Of a stretch of DNA of 64,000 bases, positions 15,641-24,334 are shown one piece after another. Location of the stretch: assembly GCF_022712275.1 (NCBI RefSeq), contig NZ_JALAGU010000052.1:1-64000 (forward strand). Direction: 5' to 3'. The notes below the pieces were generated by a model. That model made no database searches. It worked only from the letters and a program-made list of their open reading frames with translations, and was not told the origin of the DNA. A program made the translations under genes and the position numbers. Position 1 is the first letter of the stretch. Every line of letters starts with the position of its first letter. This stretch comes from Corynebacterium sp. (lineage in GTDB: Bacteria; Actinomycetota; Actinomycetes; Mycobacteriales; Mycobacteriaceae).

Positions 15641-15966
15641 GAACCCGACCCTTCCAGATCCGCGGCGGCCTCGGTTTCCGCGGTACGGACGGCGGCGACG
15701 AAAGCACGTACCCTCTCGGCGGCCGACCCGGTCGTCGTACCCTGTGTCGACACGTCCCGGGCGATCGCGTGAGTGGCGAGGGACAACGCCTGCACCACTC
15801 TTCCCCCGGGGAGCGCGGCCACCGGTGGGTTCCCCGTGTGCGGCAGGCGCCGTGCAGTTTCGTTCAGCCGTTCCCCGAGTGCCGCCAGTTCTCCTGCCGC
15901 CTGCTCCACAGCCTGCGGCTCGATGCCGAAGACCCCTGATCCTGCCTGCCCTGCCCCGTGCGTCAT
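15637..15966 (-). CDS. Small WXG/ESX-like partner protein
   Basis: 109 residues, nearly all helical, with two amphipathic stretches (VEQAAGELAALGERLNETAR and AAERVRAFVAAVRTAETE) around a Gly/Pro-containing turn (GNPPVAALPGG). The size, helical hairpin and position before a DUF1023 hydrolase fit the small ESX-like or DUF-type chaperone/partner proteins found in corynebacteria and mycobacteria. GGGAGGGG lies just before the ATG. Its gene overlaps the hydrolase gene by four bases, so the products are probably made in equal amounts. There is no exact WXG motif, so assignment to the family is moderate. Confidence 0.6.
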   Translation of the reverse strand: MTHGAGQAGSGVFGIEPQAVEQAAGELAALGERLNETARRLPHTGNPPVAALPGGRVVQALSLATHAIARDVSTQGTTTGSAAERVRAFVAAVRTAETEAAADLEGSGS

Positions 15967-16030
15967 GACCCCTCCCGGTGTCCGGTTGTCCGTCCGGTCC
16001 GCCCCGTCGGCGGCTCCGGTGGGTCAGGAC

Positions 16031-16058
16031 AGTATCGGCGTCCCCGGAAAAGCGTCAA
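16031..16058 (-). promoter_or_regulatory. Promoter of the WXG/DUF1023 operon
   Basis: Minus-strand TTGACG (16058-16053), a 16-bp spacer and GATACT (16036-16031) give a good housekeeping promoter about 60 bases ahead of the ATG at 15966. Confidence 0.5.
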
Positions 16059-16074
16059 TGTTCGCCACCGAACC

Positions 16075-16144
16075 TGTGGACAATTCTCCTCCGGTTCGTG
16101 CCACCCTCTGTGGACAACGCGGTCCGGAGGGGCAGTTGTCCACA
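16075..16144. promoter_or_regulatory. Cluster of three DnaA-box-like nonamers
   Basis: TGTGGACAA at 16075-16083 and 16109-16117 and its complement TTGTCCACA at 16136-16144. TTGTCCACA is the high-GC actinobacterial form of the DnaA box. The cluster sits 20-90 bases upstream of the -35 box of the WXG/DUF1023 promoter, in a 288-base gap that otherwise holds no gene. Confidence 0.6.
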
Positions 16145-16254
16145 CCGGTCAGGAGGCCGGTGATGAGGCACGAGGTCCAGCCGACGGTGACTCCGGACAG
16201 GACGGACATGGTGTCCGTGGCACCTGACCCTGCGCGTCTGCACCACCCCTGTGG

Positions 16255-17730
16255 CTACCCCAGGCGTCCCTCCAGCCGGTCGATGTAGCCCTGGCTCGTG
16301 GCGTCCAGCCCGATGAACGTGACCTGTTTGCCGCGTCGGGCGTACTGTTCGCGCACTCCCTGCAGTGCGGCGACGGTGGAGGAGTCCCACACGGTGGTCG
16401 CCGAGAAGTCGACGGTGACCTCATCCGGGTCGCCGGCGTAGTCGAACTGGTACACCAGGTCATTCGAGGACGCGAAGAACAGCTGTCCTTCCACCCGGTA
16501 GGTGCCCTCACCGGTGCGCTGGACGTGGGTGAGATGGGCGACGCGCCGGGCGAAGCCGACCATCGCGGTGAGGACGCCGAGGATGACACCCACCGCCAGG
16601 TTGTCGGTGACGACCGTGGCGATGACGGTGACCAGCAGGACACAGGTCTCCGACAGTGGCATGACCCGCAGCGTGCGCACCGAGTTCCAGTCGAAGGTGG
16701 TGAAGGCGACCACGATCATCACCGCGACCAGGGCGGCCATCGGGATCTTCCCGACGATGTCCGAGAGGGTCACCGACAGGATGATGAGGAACGCCCCGGC
16801 GAGGAAGGAACTGATCCGGGTGCGCGCTCCGGCCTGTTTGACATTGATCATCGTCTGGCCGATCATCGCGCAGCCGCCCATGCCGCCGAAGAAGCCGGTG
16901 ACGATGTTGGCGATGCCCTGGCCGAAGGTCTCACGCGTCTTGTCGGAGTGGGTGTCGGTGAGGTCGTCGACGAGCTTCGCGGTGAGCAGGGACTCCATCA
17001 GGCCGACGAGTGCCAGTGCCACGGCGTAGGGGGCGATGATGCCGAGGGTGTCGAGGTTCCAGGGGATGTCGGGGATCCCGGGACCGGGGAAGGAGTCGGG
17101 CAGTTCACCCTGGTCGCCGACGGTCGGGACGTCGATCGACAGGGTGACGACGGCGAGGGTGATCAGCAGGATGGACGCCAGTGGTGCGGGGATGCGGGTG
17201 GTGACCTTCGGGAAGACCACCATGACCAGCAGTCCGGCGACGACCAGCGGGTAGACGGCCCGGGGGACGTCGATGAGGTTGTCGAGCTGGGCGGTGAAGA
17301 TGAGGATCGCCAGGGCGTCCACGAAGCCGGTCATCACCGACCGTGGGATGAAACGCATCAGTTTCGCCACGCCCAGTCCGCCCATGATGACCTGGAGGAC
17401 GCCGCCGAGGATGACGGTGGCGACGAGGTACTCCACCCCGTGGTCGCGGGCCACAGGGAAGATGACCAGGGCGATCGAGCCGGCGGCGCCGGAGACCATG
17501 CCGGGGCGTCCACCCAGGAGAGCGGTGACGCATGCCATGGTGAAGGCGGCGTAGAGGCCCATCTTCGGGTCGAGGCCGGCGACGATGGCGAAGCTGAGGG
17601 ACTCGGGGATCAGGGCGAACGCGGTGACCAGCCCGCCGAGGATCTCCACGGTGAGCAGTTTCGGGCTCTTGAGTGCGGCGAGGACGGTCGCGGGCTTCGG
17701 CTGGGCTTGCGGATCTGACGGTTCGGGCAC
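16255..17730 (-). CDS. SulP-family inorganic anion transporter with STAS domain
   Basis: 491 residues. The first ~380 contain 10-12 membrane segments including LVTAFALIPESLSFAIVAGLDPKMGLYAAF, the SulP signature region, and GGMGGCAMIGQTMIN. Residues ~400-490 form a STAS domain (VDFSATTVWDSSTVAALQGV). SulP proteins carry sulfate, bicarbonate or other anions; the substrate is uncertain. The GTG at 17730 is preferred over longer frames because TACCAT ends six bases upstream, matching the leaderless pattern of this window. The phosphatase gene is divergent. Confidence 0.88.
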   Translation of the reverse strand: MPEPSDPQAQPKPATVLAALKSPKLLTVEILGGLVTAFALIPESLSFAIVAGLDPKMGLYAAFTMACVTALLGGRPGMVSGAAGSIALVIFPVARDHGVEYLVATVILGGVLQVIMGGLGVAKLMRFIPRSVMTGFVDALAILIFTAQLDNLIDVPRAVYPLVVAGLLVMVVFPKVTTRIPAPLASILLITLAVVTLSIDVPTVGDQGELPDSFPGPGIPDIPWNLDTLGIIAPYAVALALVGLMESLLTAKLVDDLTDTHSDKTRETFGQGIANIVTGFFGGMGGCAMIGQTMINVKQAGARTRISSFLAGAFLIILSVTLSDIVGKIPMAALVAVMIVVAFTTFDWNSVRTLRVMPLSETCVLLVTVIATVVTDNLAVGVILGVLTAMVGFARRVAHLTHVQRTGEGTYRVEGQLFFASSNDLVYQFDYAGDPDEVTVDFSATTVWDSSTVAALQGVREQYARRGKQVTFIGLDATSQGYIDRLEGRLG

Positions 17731-17854
17731 AGCGTGATGGTATCCCGTGCGGACGTGGGGGACTGCGTCGTCGCTTTGCGCCACCCACTGTTCACGGTCA
17801 GTTCGGTTCTTCGCCGCTGCGGCGGTCACCGGGTGTTCACCCCTGGGGTGCACC

Positions 17855-19306
17855 ATGCGGTGCATGCGCACCCGCCCCCTCACTCTCTCCCTGCTCGCCT
17901 CCGTCACCGTGAGTGCCATCGTGCTCGCCGCCGCTCCCGCTGTCGCTGATGACACCCCGCCCGGCCCGGACCGCACCGGTCTCGTCAGCGAGTTCTACGA
18001 CTGGTGGACTCCCGGTGCCTACGACGACACCGATGAGGCCACCATGCTCGCCACCGCCTTCACCGGCGATGTCACCGAGGCCGGCGCCGCTGTTCTCGCC
18101 CGCAACGACGAGGGGGTGCAGGCGATCAACCACGCCGGCGCCGTCGACCCCGACCAGGCACTGCGTGCCCTGGAGGACGCCGACGAGGTCTGGACCGAGA
18201 CCCTCGGAGACTCCCTCGGCCCCGTGCTCTCCGGGTACCTTCTCGACGGCGTGGAACAGGGCGACCTCCCGCTCACCACCTCAGTCATCGAGTCCGGAGA
18301 GGACAACGCCACCACCGGCACCGCCAAGACGGACGTCAACTTCCCTCGCCCGTTCCTGCAGACCGCGGACAAGGACCGGGGCGGGTTCGGGGACCGGTCC
18401 CGCAACGGGGAGAACGACCTCAAGGGTCTCGATCCGCAGCTCGACATCGAGCGTATCCCGGACCAGGGCACCCGTCCGGACAACGGGGAGCCGCACTCTG
18501 CCGGCTACGACGGCTTCGCCGGTGTCGGTGAGGACGGCGTGAGCGGTCTCAACCAGGCCTTCCCCTCCGGCCACACGACCTACGCCTACGGCATCAGCCT
18601 GCAGCTCGCCGAGCTGCTGCCCGAACTCGCCCCCGAGATCATCACCCGTGGTTCCGAGGCGGGCAACAACCGTATCGTCCTCGGCGTCCACTACCCGCTG
18701 GACATCATCGGTGGACGCATCGAGGGTCACGTCAACACGGCCACCCAGCTCGCCGACGGTGACTACATCGACTCCACTCTCACACCCGCCCGCGAGGAAC
18801 TCGTCGCCTACCTGGAGCAGCGCTGCGACGCCGACGGCCACGGCGCGCCCCTGACCGACTGCATCGAGGACACGGACGCCAACGACGCCGGCGGCTACGT
18901 CAACGCCTTCACCGATCCGGTCTCCACCTCGCCGGTGACCGACCGTGCGTCCGCCCTGACCGCCTACGAAGCACGGATGACCTACGGTTTCGAGCGGACC
19001 AGCGACGGTGGCCGGGCGCCCCGCGTCCCCGAGAACGCCGAGAAGCTGCTGGTCACCGCCTTCCCCGATCTCACCGATGAACAGCGACGCGAGGTGCTCG
19101 CCGCCACAGAGATCGACTCCGGCTATCCGCTGGACGCCTCCTCCGACGGCTGGGCGCGGATCAACCTTCCCGCCGCGCTGAGCTCGAAGGTCACCGTCGA
19201 CTCCACCGGCGCGGTCGTCAAGGTCGAGCCGGGACAGGATGCACCGGGTGTCGTCACCTCTGACGTCCCGGGCTCGCCGGCAGGCTCTCTCGTCGGCAGC
19301 CTGTGA
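17855..19306 (+). CDS. Secreted PAP2 (class A acid phosphatase-like) phosphatase
   Basis: About 483 residues with a clear signal peptide (LTLSLLASVTVSAIVLAAAPAVADD). The PAP2 catalytic motifs are in order: VNFPRP (C-terminal part of KX6RP), PSGHTTYAYG (PSGH) and EAGNNRIVLGVHYPLDIIGG (SRX5HX3D type). It should dephosphorylate phosphomonoesters outside the cytoplasmic membrane. The ATG at 17855 has GGGGTG upstream; an ATG three codons later (17864) also gives a proper signal peptide. The C-terminal ~150 residues after the PAP2 core are of unknown role and lack a sorting motif. Confidence 0.85.
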   Translation: MRCMRTRPLTLSLLASVTVSAIVLAAAPAVADDTPPGPDRTGLVSEFYDWWTPGAYDDTDEATMLATAFTGDVTEAGAAVLARNDEGVQAINHAGAVDPDQALRALEDADEVWTETLGDSLGPVLSGYLLDGVEQGDLPLTTSVIESGEDNATTGTAKTDVNFPRPFLQTADKDRGGFGDRSRNGENDLKGLDPQLDIERIPDQGTRPDNGEPHSAGYDGFAGVGEDGVSGLNQAFPSGHTTYAYGISLQLAELLPELAPEIITRGSEAGNNRIVLGVHYPLDIIGGRIEGHVNTATQLADGDYIDSTLTPAREELVAYLEQRCDADGHGAPLTDCIEDTDANDAGGYVNAFTDPVSTSPVTDRASALTAYEARMTYGFERTSDGGRAPRVPENAEKLLVTAFPDLTDEQRREVLAATEIDSGYPLDASSDGWARINLPAALSSKVTVDSTGAVVKVEPGQDAPGVVTSDVPGSPAGSLVGSL

Positions 19307-19336
19307 CCCCCGCCGTCCTCACGTACCCTCGGACCC

Positions 19337-20266
19337 ATGCGCATCGCAGCGATCCAGATGAGTTCCGAACCGGATGTGGCGACGAACCTGACGACCATCC
19401 GCACTTACATCACCGAGGCCGCGCGCCTGGGCGCTGACCTCGTGGTCTTCCCCGAGGCGGCGATGTTCCCCTTCGATGCGGGACGCCTCGACATCGTCGC
19501 GCAGCCGCTGTCGGGACCCTTCGCCACCGCGGTGACGAAGGCCGCCGTCGAGCACGACGTGACCGTGGTGGTCGGCATGTTCACCCCGGCCGACACCGTC
19601 TACCGGTATCCGGACGGACGACGCACCACCGAGCCGATCGCCGGGGCGGGGGAGACCAACCGGTTCCGCCGGGTCTACAACACGCTGCTGGTCACCGGCC
19701 CGCACGGCACCGACCACTACAACAAGATCCACACCTTCGACGCCTTCGGCTACCGCGAGTCCGACACGGTCAAGCCCGGCGACCGGAGAGTGGTCTACGA
19801 GATCGACGGTGTCACCATCGGTCTGGCGACCTGCTACGACATCCGTTTCCCGGCGCACTTCTACGCGCTGGCGAAGGCGGGCGCGACGGTGATGGTCGTG
19901 CCGACGTCCTGGACTGACGGGCCGGGCAAGCTCGGCCAGTGGCGCACCCTGACCTCGGCCCGGGCCCTGGACACCACCAGTTACCTCGTCGCCGCCGGCC
20001 AGTCGCGCCCCGGATCCCCGGACCGCTACGGGGTCAATGACGGGCCGACGGGTATCGGCCACTCGATGGTCATCGGACCGGACGGGGCGCGGCTCGCCGA
20101 GACCGGGTATGTCTCCCAGGTGCTCCTCGTCGACATCGACCCGAACCGGGTGGACAAGGTCCGTAAGGGCCTGCCGGTCCTCGCCGGGCACGACCGCGAC
20201 CTGAAGGTCAGCGGCGTCGACATCCACGCCAAGGGTGTGCGGGCCCTCGGCGAGCAGGAGGACTAA
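19337..20266 (+). CDS. Carbon-nitrogen hydrolase (nitrilase superfamily)
   Basis: 309 residues carrying the Glu-Lys-Cys catalytic set: Glu40 in VVFPEAAMF, Lys130 in YNKIHTFDAFGYRESD and Cys166 in LATCYDIRFP. The pattern is of the amidase group (deaminated glutathione amidase / omega-amidase relatives) that hydrolyses small carboxamides in the cytoplasm. TACCCT ends seven bases before the ATG, so the transcript is likely leaderless despite the phosphatase gene 30 bases upstream. Its stop overlaps the convergent permease gene by four bases. Confidence 0.88.
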   Translation: MRIAAIQMSSEPDVATNLTTIRTYITEAARLGADLVVFPEAAMFPFDAGRLDIVAQPLSGPFATAVTKAAVEHDVTVVVGMFTPADTVYRYPDGRRTTEPIAGAGETNRFRRVYNTLLVTGPHGTDHYNKIHTFDAFGYRESDTVKPGDRRVVYEIDGVTIGLATCYDIRFPAHFYALAKAGATVMVVPTSWTDGPGKLGQWRTLTSARALDTTSYLVAAGQSRPGSPDRYGVNDGPTGIGHSMVIGPDGARLAETGYVSQVLLVDIDPNRVDKVRKGLPVLAGHDRDLKVSGVDIHAKGVRALGEQED

Positions 20267-22305
20267 CTCTTCCGCAGCAGCCACACGAAGTACGGCGCGC
20301 CGATCAGGGCGGTCATCAGCCCCACCGGGATCTGCGACGGGGCGATGAGGGTACGGCCGAGGATGTCGGCGACTCCGACCAGCACCGCACCGAGCAGCAT
20401 GGACACCGGGATGACGCGGACATGCCGGGCCCCGACCAGTGAGCGCGCCAGGTGCGGGGCGACGAGCCCGACGAAGCCGACGGTGCCCACCGCCACGACC
20501 GCCATCGCGGCGAGGAGCGCGGCGACCGACAGCAGCACAAGGCGGGTGCGACCGGGACGCAGCCCGAGGATGCGTGGGGTGTCGTCGTCGACTGACATGA
20601 GATCCAGGTCACGGTGCATCGACCACAGCACCGGCAGTGCCACGACCAGCACCACGACCACCGGCAGTACGTCGGAGAAACCACGCCCGTAGGTCGTGCC
20701 GGACAGCCAGGTGAAGATCCGCGGGGTGTTCCACGGGTCCGAGCGCAGCAGAAGATACGTGGTCAACGACGACAGTGCGTACCCGGTACCGATGCCCACC
20801 AGAACGAACCGGTCCGGGGAGAGACCGCCCCGACCGGACAGGGCGGCGATGACCGCGAAAGTCAGCAGCCCGGTGGCCACCGCGGCGATGACCAGTGCGG
20901 GACGCCCCTGGTCCGGGGCCAGTGTCACCACGGCCACCGCACCGAGTCCGGCTCCGGCGGTGATGCCCAGCAGGCCAGGATCAGCCAGCGGATTACGGAC
21001 CGTTCCCTGTACCGCGCAGCCGGACAGGCCGAGGGCGGCACCCGCGGTCACGGCGGCCAGCACCCGTGGCACCCGGTCATCGAGGGCACCGTCGACCAGT
21101 CGCGGGGCGGCGCCCTGCAGCCAGAGCATGATGTCGCCGGTCTTCAGCCACAGGGAGCCGGCGAGCATGCCGACAATCACCGTTGCGACCAGCAGCACCA
21201 CCGAGGCCACCACGACGACGAGGTACCTGCGCCGCGACCGTACCTGCGCGCCGGTGCGTCCGGAACCGGAGGTCGCACCGCGTGACGACCCGGCGTCCCG
21301 TAGCCGCAGCGCGAGCACCACGATGAGGATGCCGCCCAGTATCCCGGTGGGGATCCCGGTCGGTACCGCGGTAGCACCGGCCGCGCCGAGCAGTGCCCGC
21401 AGGCCGGCGTCCGACAGCAGCACCAGCAGGGCACCGATGAGTCCGGAGACCGGCAGGGAGACCAGGTGGTTGTGCAGTGCCGGAACCTTGGAGGCGAGGA
21501 GCCGGGTGAGCACCGGGGCACCCAGTCCGACGAAGGCGAGCGGCCCGGCCAGCGTCACCGCGGTCGAGGTCAGCAGTACCGCGCCGAGCAGGGCGAACAG
21601 ACGGGTCGAGCGCACCGGGACGCCCAGGGTGGTGGCCGTGTCATCGTCGGACAGGGCCAGGGCGTCCAGTCGACGGGACATCAGCAGCATGAGCACGATC
21701 ACTGCGACGATCGCAGGGACGGCACGCTGAGAGGCATCGATACTCAGCTGCGCCAGTGAACCGGAACCCCACGCGAACAGGCCGGTGGTGCCCTCCTTGA
21801 ACAGGATGAGCAGCATGCCGGAGACGGCGTCGAGCGCCATGGCGATGGCCGAGCCGGCGAGGATCAGCCGGGTCGTGGCCGTCGACGAGTTACCGCCCCA
21901 GGCCCCGGCCAGGCCGAGGACCACGGCGGCGGCGACGAGCCCACCGGCGAAGGCGACGAGCGAGGACGCCCACAGCGGCACCGAGAGGCCGAAAGCGGCG
22001 ACCGCGCACAGGGCCACATAGGACCCGGCGGTCACCGCGAGGGTATCGGGGGAGGCCATCGGGTTGCGGGTCACCGACTGCAGCAGCATGCCGGCGACAC
22101 CGAGGGCCGCACCCACGGCGACACCGGCGAACAGTCGTGGCAGTCGGGAGCCGGTGATGATGTCACCGTGGTCCCCGCTGAGCAGGTCGGTCAGGCTGAG
22201 CCCCGAGGTGCCCTGGGTGATGTGCCACGCGCCGACGAGGACGAGCGCGGCGGCGAGACCGCTGATCAGGCCGGCGGCACTCAGGGCGGTACGGGGACGG
22301 ATCAC
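20263..22305 (-). CDS. Double-length FecCD/FhuB-like iron-siderophore permease
   Basis: 680 residues made of two homologous FecCD permease units (about 1-330 and 345-680), each with 8-10 membrane helices. Each half has the typical GAALGVAGMLLQSVTRNPMASPD / GAALGLSGCAVQGTVRNPLADPG segment and a cytoplasmic coupling loop. Fused double permeases are known for FhuB; one chain forms the whole membrane channel for a ferric siderophore. The GTG start overlaps the stop of the binding-protein gene (GTGA), so translation is coupled. It is the last gene of the iron operon. Confidence 0.9.
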   Translation of the reverse strand: MIRPRTALSAAGLISGLAAALVLVGAWHITQGTSGLSLTDLLSGDHGDIITGSRLPRLFAGVAVGAALGVAGMLLQSVTRNPMASPDTLAVTAGSYVALCAVAAFGLSVPLWASSLVAFAGGLVAAAVVLGLAGAWGGNSSTATTRLILAGSAIAMALDAVSGMLLILFKEGTTGLFAWGSGSLAQLSIDASQRAVPAIVAVIVLMLLMSRRLDALALSDDDTATTLGVPVRSTRLFALLGAVLLTSTAVTLAGPLAFVGLGAPVLTRLLASKVPALHNHLVSLPVSGLIGALLVLLSDAGLRALLGAAGATAVPTGIPTGILGGILIVVLALRLRDAGSSRGATSGSGRTGAQVRSRRRYLVVVVASVVLLVATVIVGMLAGSLWLKTGDIMLWLQGAAPRLVDGALDDRVPRVLAAVTAGAALGLSGCAVQGTVRNPLADPGLLGITAGAGLGAVAVVTLAPDQGRPALVIAAVATGLLTFAVIAALSGRGGLSPDRFVLVGIGTGYALSSLTTYLLLRSDPWNTPRIFTWLSGTTYGRGFSDVLPVVVVLVVALPVLWSMHRDLDLMSVDDDTPRILGLRPGRTRLVLLSVAALLAAMAVVAVGTVGFVGLVAPHLARSLVGARHVRVIPVSMLLGAVLVGVADILGRTLIAPSQIPVGLMTALIGAPYFVWLLRKS

Positions 22306-23381
22306 TTGCTGATCTGGTCCAGGGCCTCGACGTAGGCGTCGAGCAGGGCGATGCAGGAGCGCGGGCCACCGGCGGTCCACAGGCTGGAGGAGAACTGGGC
22401 GGTCCGGCCGTCCTTCACGGCGGGCAGGTTGTTCCAGATCGGGTTCTTCTCCATGGCGGTGACGTAGTTCTCCGGGTCATCGGCGGCCTGCGTCGCGCCG
22501 GAGAAGAAGAGGTTGGCGTCCCCGACGGCGGTGAGGCCCTCGATGTCGGTCTGCGCGAGACCGTACTGCTCGTCGACACCGCCGGAACCGTAGGACTCGT
22601 TGACCTCGTCGGTCCAGGCGGAGGTCAGGCCGAGCTGCTCGCCCATCTGGGTCATCAGCGCGCCGGAGGTATACGGACGGATGGTGAGGTTGCCGGACTC
22701 CACCCAGCCGTCCATGTACAGGAACTTGTTCGTCGGCAGGGCGGCGACGGTGTCGGCGACCTTCTCCTTCGTCGCGGCGATGGCGTCGTCGAACTCCTGG
22801 TTGAGCTCATCGGCACGCTCGGAGCGGCCGGTGGCCTCACCGATCATGGACATGACGTCCTTGACGTTGCCGATCTGGTCGTCGGTGTCCGCGCCCGTGG
22901 TGACGAGCACGGGCACGTCACGCTCCTCGAGCTTCTTGAGGGTCTCGTCGTCCGGGTCGAAGGTCTCGAGGATGATGAGGTCCGGGTCGGCACCGTAGAG
23001 GGCGTCGAAGTCCGGCTCGCCGCGCTCGCCGGCGTTGACCGCGTCCTCCGGCAGTTTCTCGGCGGAGACGTACCGGGAGTAGGAGTCCGGGGAGGCGACG
23101 GCCACCGGGTCGACGCACAGGCTGATGGCGTCCTCCATCTCCTGCCACTCCAGCACGGCGACGCGCTTCGCCGGCTGGTCGAGCTCGACCGTGCGGCCGA
23201 GACCGTCGGTCAGGGAGACCGGGTCGGTGGAGGTGGCGATGTCGCCGTCGCAGCCCTCGGCATTCGAGGTGGGGACGTCGGAGGAGGACGCCTCGTCGTC
23301 GGAATCGGTGGTGCCGCAGGACGCGGCAGTCAGGGCAAGGGTCATGACGCCGGTGGCGGCGAGGACTCGGGTGAGCTTCAT
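22302..23381 (-). CDS. Iron-siderophore ABC transporter binding lipoprotein
   Basis: 359 residues. The lipobox LTAASC near residue 22 places it as a lipoprotein on the outer face of the membrane. VSLTDGLGRTVELDQPAKRVAVLEW, DFDALYGADPDLIILETF and NLPAVKDGRTAQFSSSLWTAGG are standard FepB/FecB-type periplasmic-binding-fold segments. It delivers ferric siderophore to the adjacent permease. The gene overlaps the ATPase gene by ATGA and the permease by GTGA. Confidence 0.9.
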   Translation of the reverse strand: MKLTRVLAATGVMTLALTAASCGTTDSDDEASSSDVPTSNAEGCDGDIATSTDPVSLTDGLGRTVELDQPAKRVAVLEWQEMEDAISLCVDPVAVASPDSYSRYVSAEKLPEDAVNAGERGEPDFDALYGADPDLIILETFDPDDETLKKLEERDVPVLVTTGADTDDQIGNVKDVMSMIGEATGRSERADELNQEFDDAIAATKEKVADTVAALPTNKFLYMDGWVESGNLTIRPYTSGALMTQMGEQLGLTSAWTDEVNESYGSGGVDEQYGLAQTDIEGLTAVGDANLFFSGATQAADDPENYVTAMEKNPIWNNLPAVKDGRTAQFSSSLWTAGGPRSCIALLDAYVEALDQISK

Positions 23382-24217
23382 GAGTTCTCTTTCAGTTCCA
23401 GGGAAGGGTAGGGACGGCGTCCGACAGGGTCGATGCGCAGACGCCCGGTGCGGGGATCCACGCCGACATCGACGGGGACGCCGTAGGCGAGACTGATGTT
23501 CTCCGCGGTGAAGACCTCGACCGGGGTGCCGGCGGCGTGGACGCGGCCCTCGTGGAGCAGCAGCACCTCATCGGCGACGCGCACCGCGTGATCGAGGTCG
23601 TGGAGGACCACGCCGACGGTGGTCTGCCGGTCCTCGGCGAGGTCGCGCAGCAGGTCGAGGATCTCGGTCTGGAACCGCAGGTCCAGGTGGTTGGTGGGCT
23701 CGTCGAGGAGGAGGACGCCGGTGTCCTGCGCCAGGCAGGCGGCCAGCCAGACCCGTTGCATCTCACCGCCGGACAGGGCGGACGCCGGGCGTTCCCGCCT
23801 GCCGGTCAACCCGGTGATCTCCAGGGCGTGGTCGATCGCGGCCTGGTCGGCGTCGGTGAGACCGGCGAACCGCTTCCGGTGCGGGTGACGTCCGAAGGCG
23901 ACGACCTCGGTGACAGTGAGCCCGTCGGGGGTCGGCCGGGACTGGGCGAACAGGGTGACGCGGCGGGCGAAGGCCTTCGGTGAGAGCAGGGTCGTGTCGT
24001 GACCGTCGAGGGTGACGGCGCCGGCGGTGACCGGGTGCAGTCGGGCCAGGGACCGCAGCAGGGTGGACTTGCCGGAACCGTTGGGGCCGACGAGGGCGGT
24101 GACGGTACCGGGGGAGAAGGAGACGGACACGCCGTCGATGACGGTGCTGGTGGCGTTGCCGCTGCCGTAGCCGAGCATCAGGTCGGTGCCCTGCAGGGGC
24201 TCTCCGCCACCGGTCAT
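23378..24217 (-). CDS. Iron-siderophore ABC transporter ATP-binding protein
   Basis: 279 residues with Walker A GPNGSGKSTLLRSL (~43-56), Q-loop region TLFAQSR, ABC signature ALSGGEMQRVWLA and Walker B VLLLDEPTNHLDL; the family type is FepC/FhuC. It powers the permease encoded downstream. The gene is the first of three and lies directly behind a promoter carrying a DtxR-like iron box, so repression by iron is expected. Confidence 0.92.
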   Translation of the reverse strand: MTGGGEPLQGTDLMLGYGSGNATSTVIDGVSVSFSPGTVTALVGPNGSGKSTLLRSLARLHPVTAGAVTLDGHDTTLLSPKAFARRVTLFAQSRPTPDGLTVTEVVAFGRHPHRKRFAGLTDADQAAIDHALEITGLTGRRERPASALSGGEMQRVWLAACLAQDTGVLLLDEPTNHLDLRFQTEILDLLRDLAEDRQTTVGVVLHDLDHAVRVADEVLLLHEGRVHAAGTPVEVFTAENISLAYGVPVDVGVDPRTGRLRIDPVGRRPYPSLELKENS

Positions 24218-24233
24218 GTCCTCTTCCTTCCTG

Positions 24234-24289
24234 TCAGGTACGCGTTACCTAACCCGGAAAGTATATGGACGGGTGAATGATGTCCGCAA
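24234..24289 (-). promoter_or_regulatory. Iron-regulated promoter with DtxR-like box
   Basis: Minus-strand TTGCGG (24289-24284), an 18-bp spacer and TATACT (24265-24260) form the promoter. The 19-bp element at 24252-24234 reads TTAGGTAACGCGTACCTGA, close to the DtxR consensus palindrome (outer TTAGGT and ACCT-x-A conserved), and lies just downstream of the transcription start, where binding of iron-loaded DtxR would block transcription. Confidence 0.65.
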
Positions 24290-24326
24290 TCATGAGTTTC
24301 GGACACCGGACATGGAAATCCGGACA
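24281..24326. promoter_or_regulatory. CGGACA repeats, probable AraC-regulator sites
   Basis: CGGACA occurs at 24300-24305, 24307-24312 and 24321-24326, the last two as CCGGACA, and its complement TGTCCG at 24281-24286. The repeats sit just upstream of or over the -35 box of the iron operon promoter and between it and the AraC-family gene, the normal arrangement for activator half-sites. Confidence 0.45.
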
Positions 24327-24334
24327 CGCCCCGA

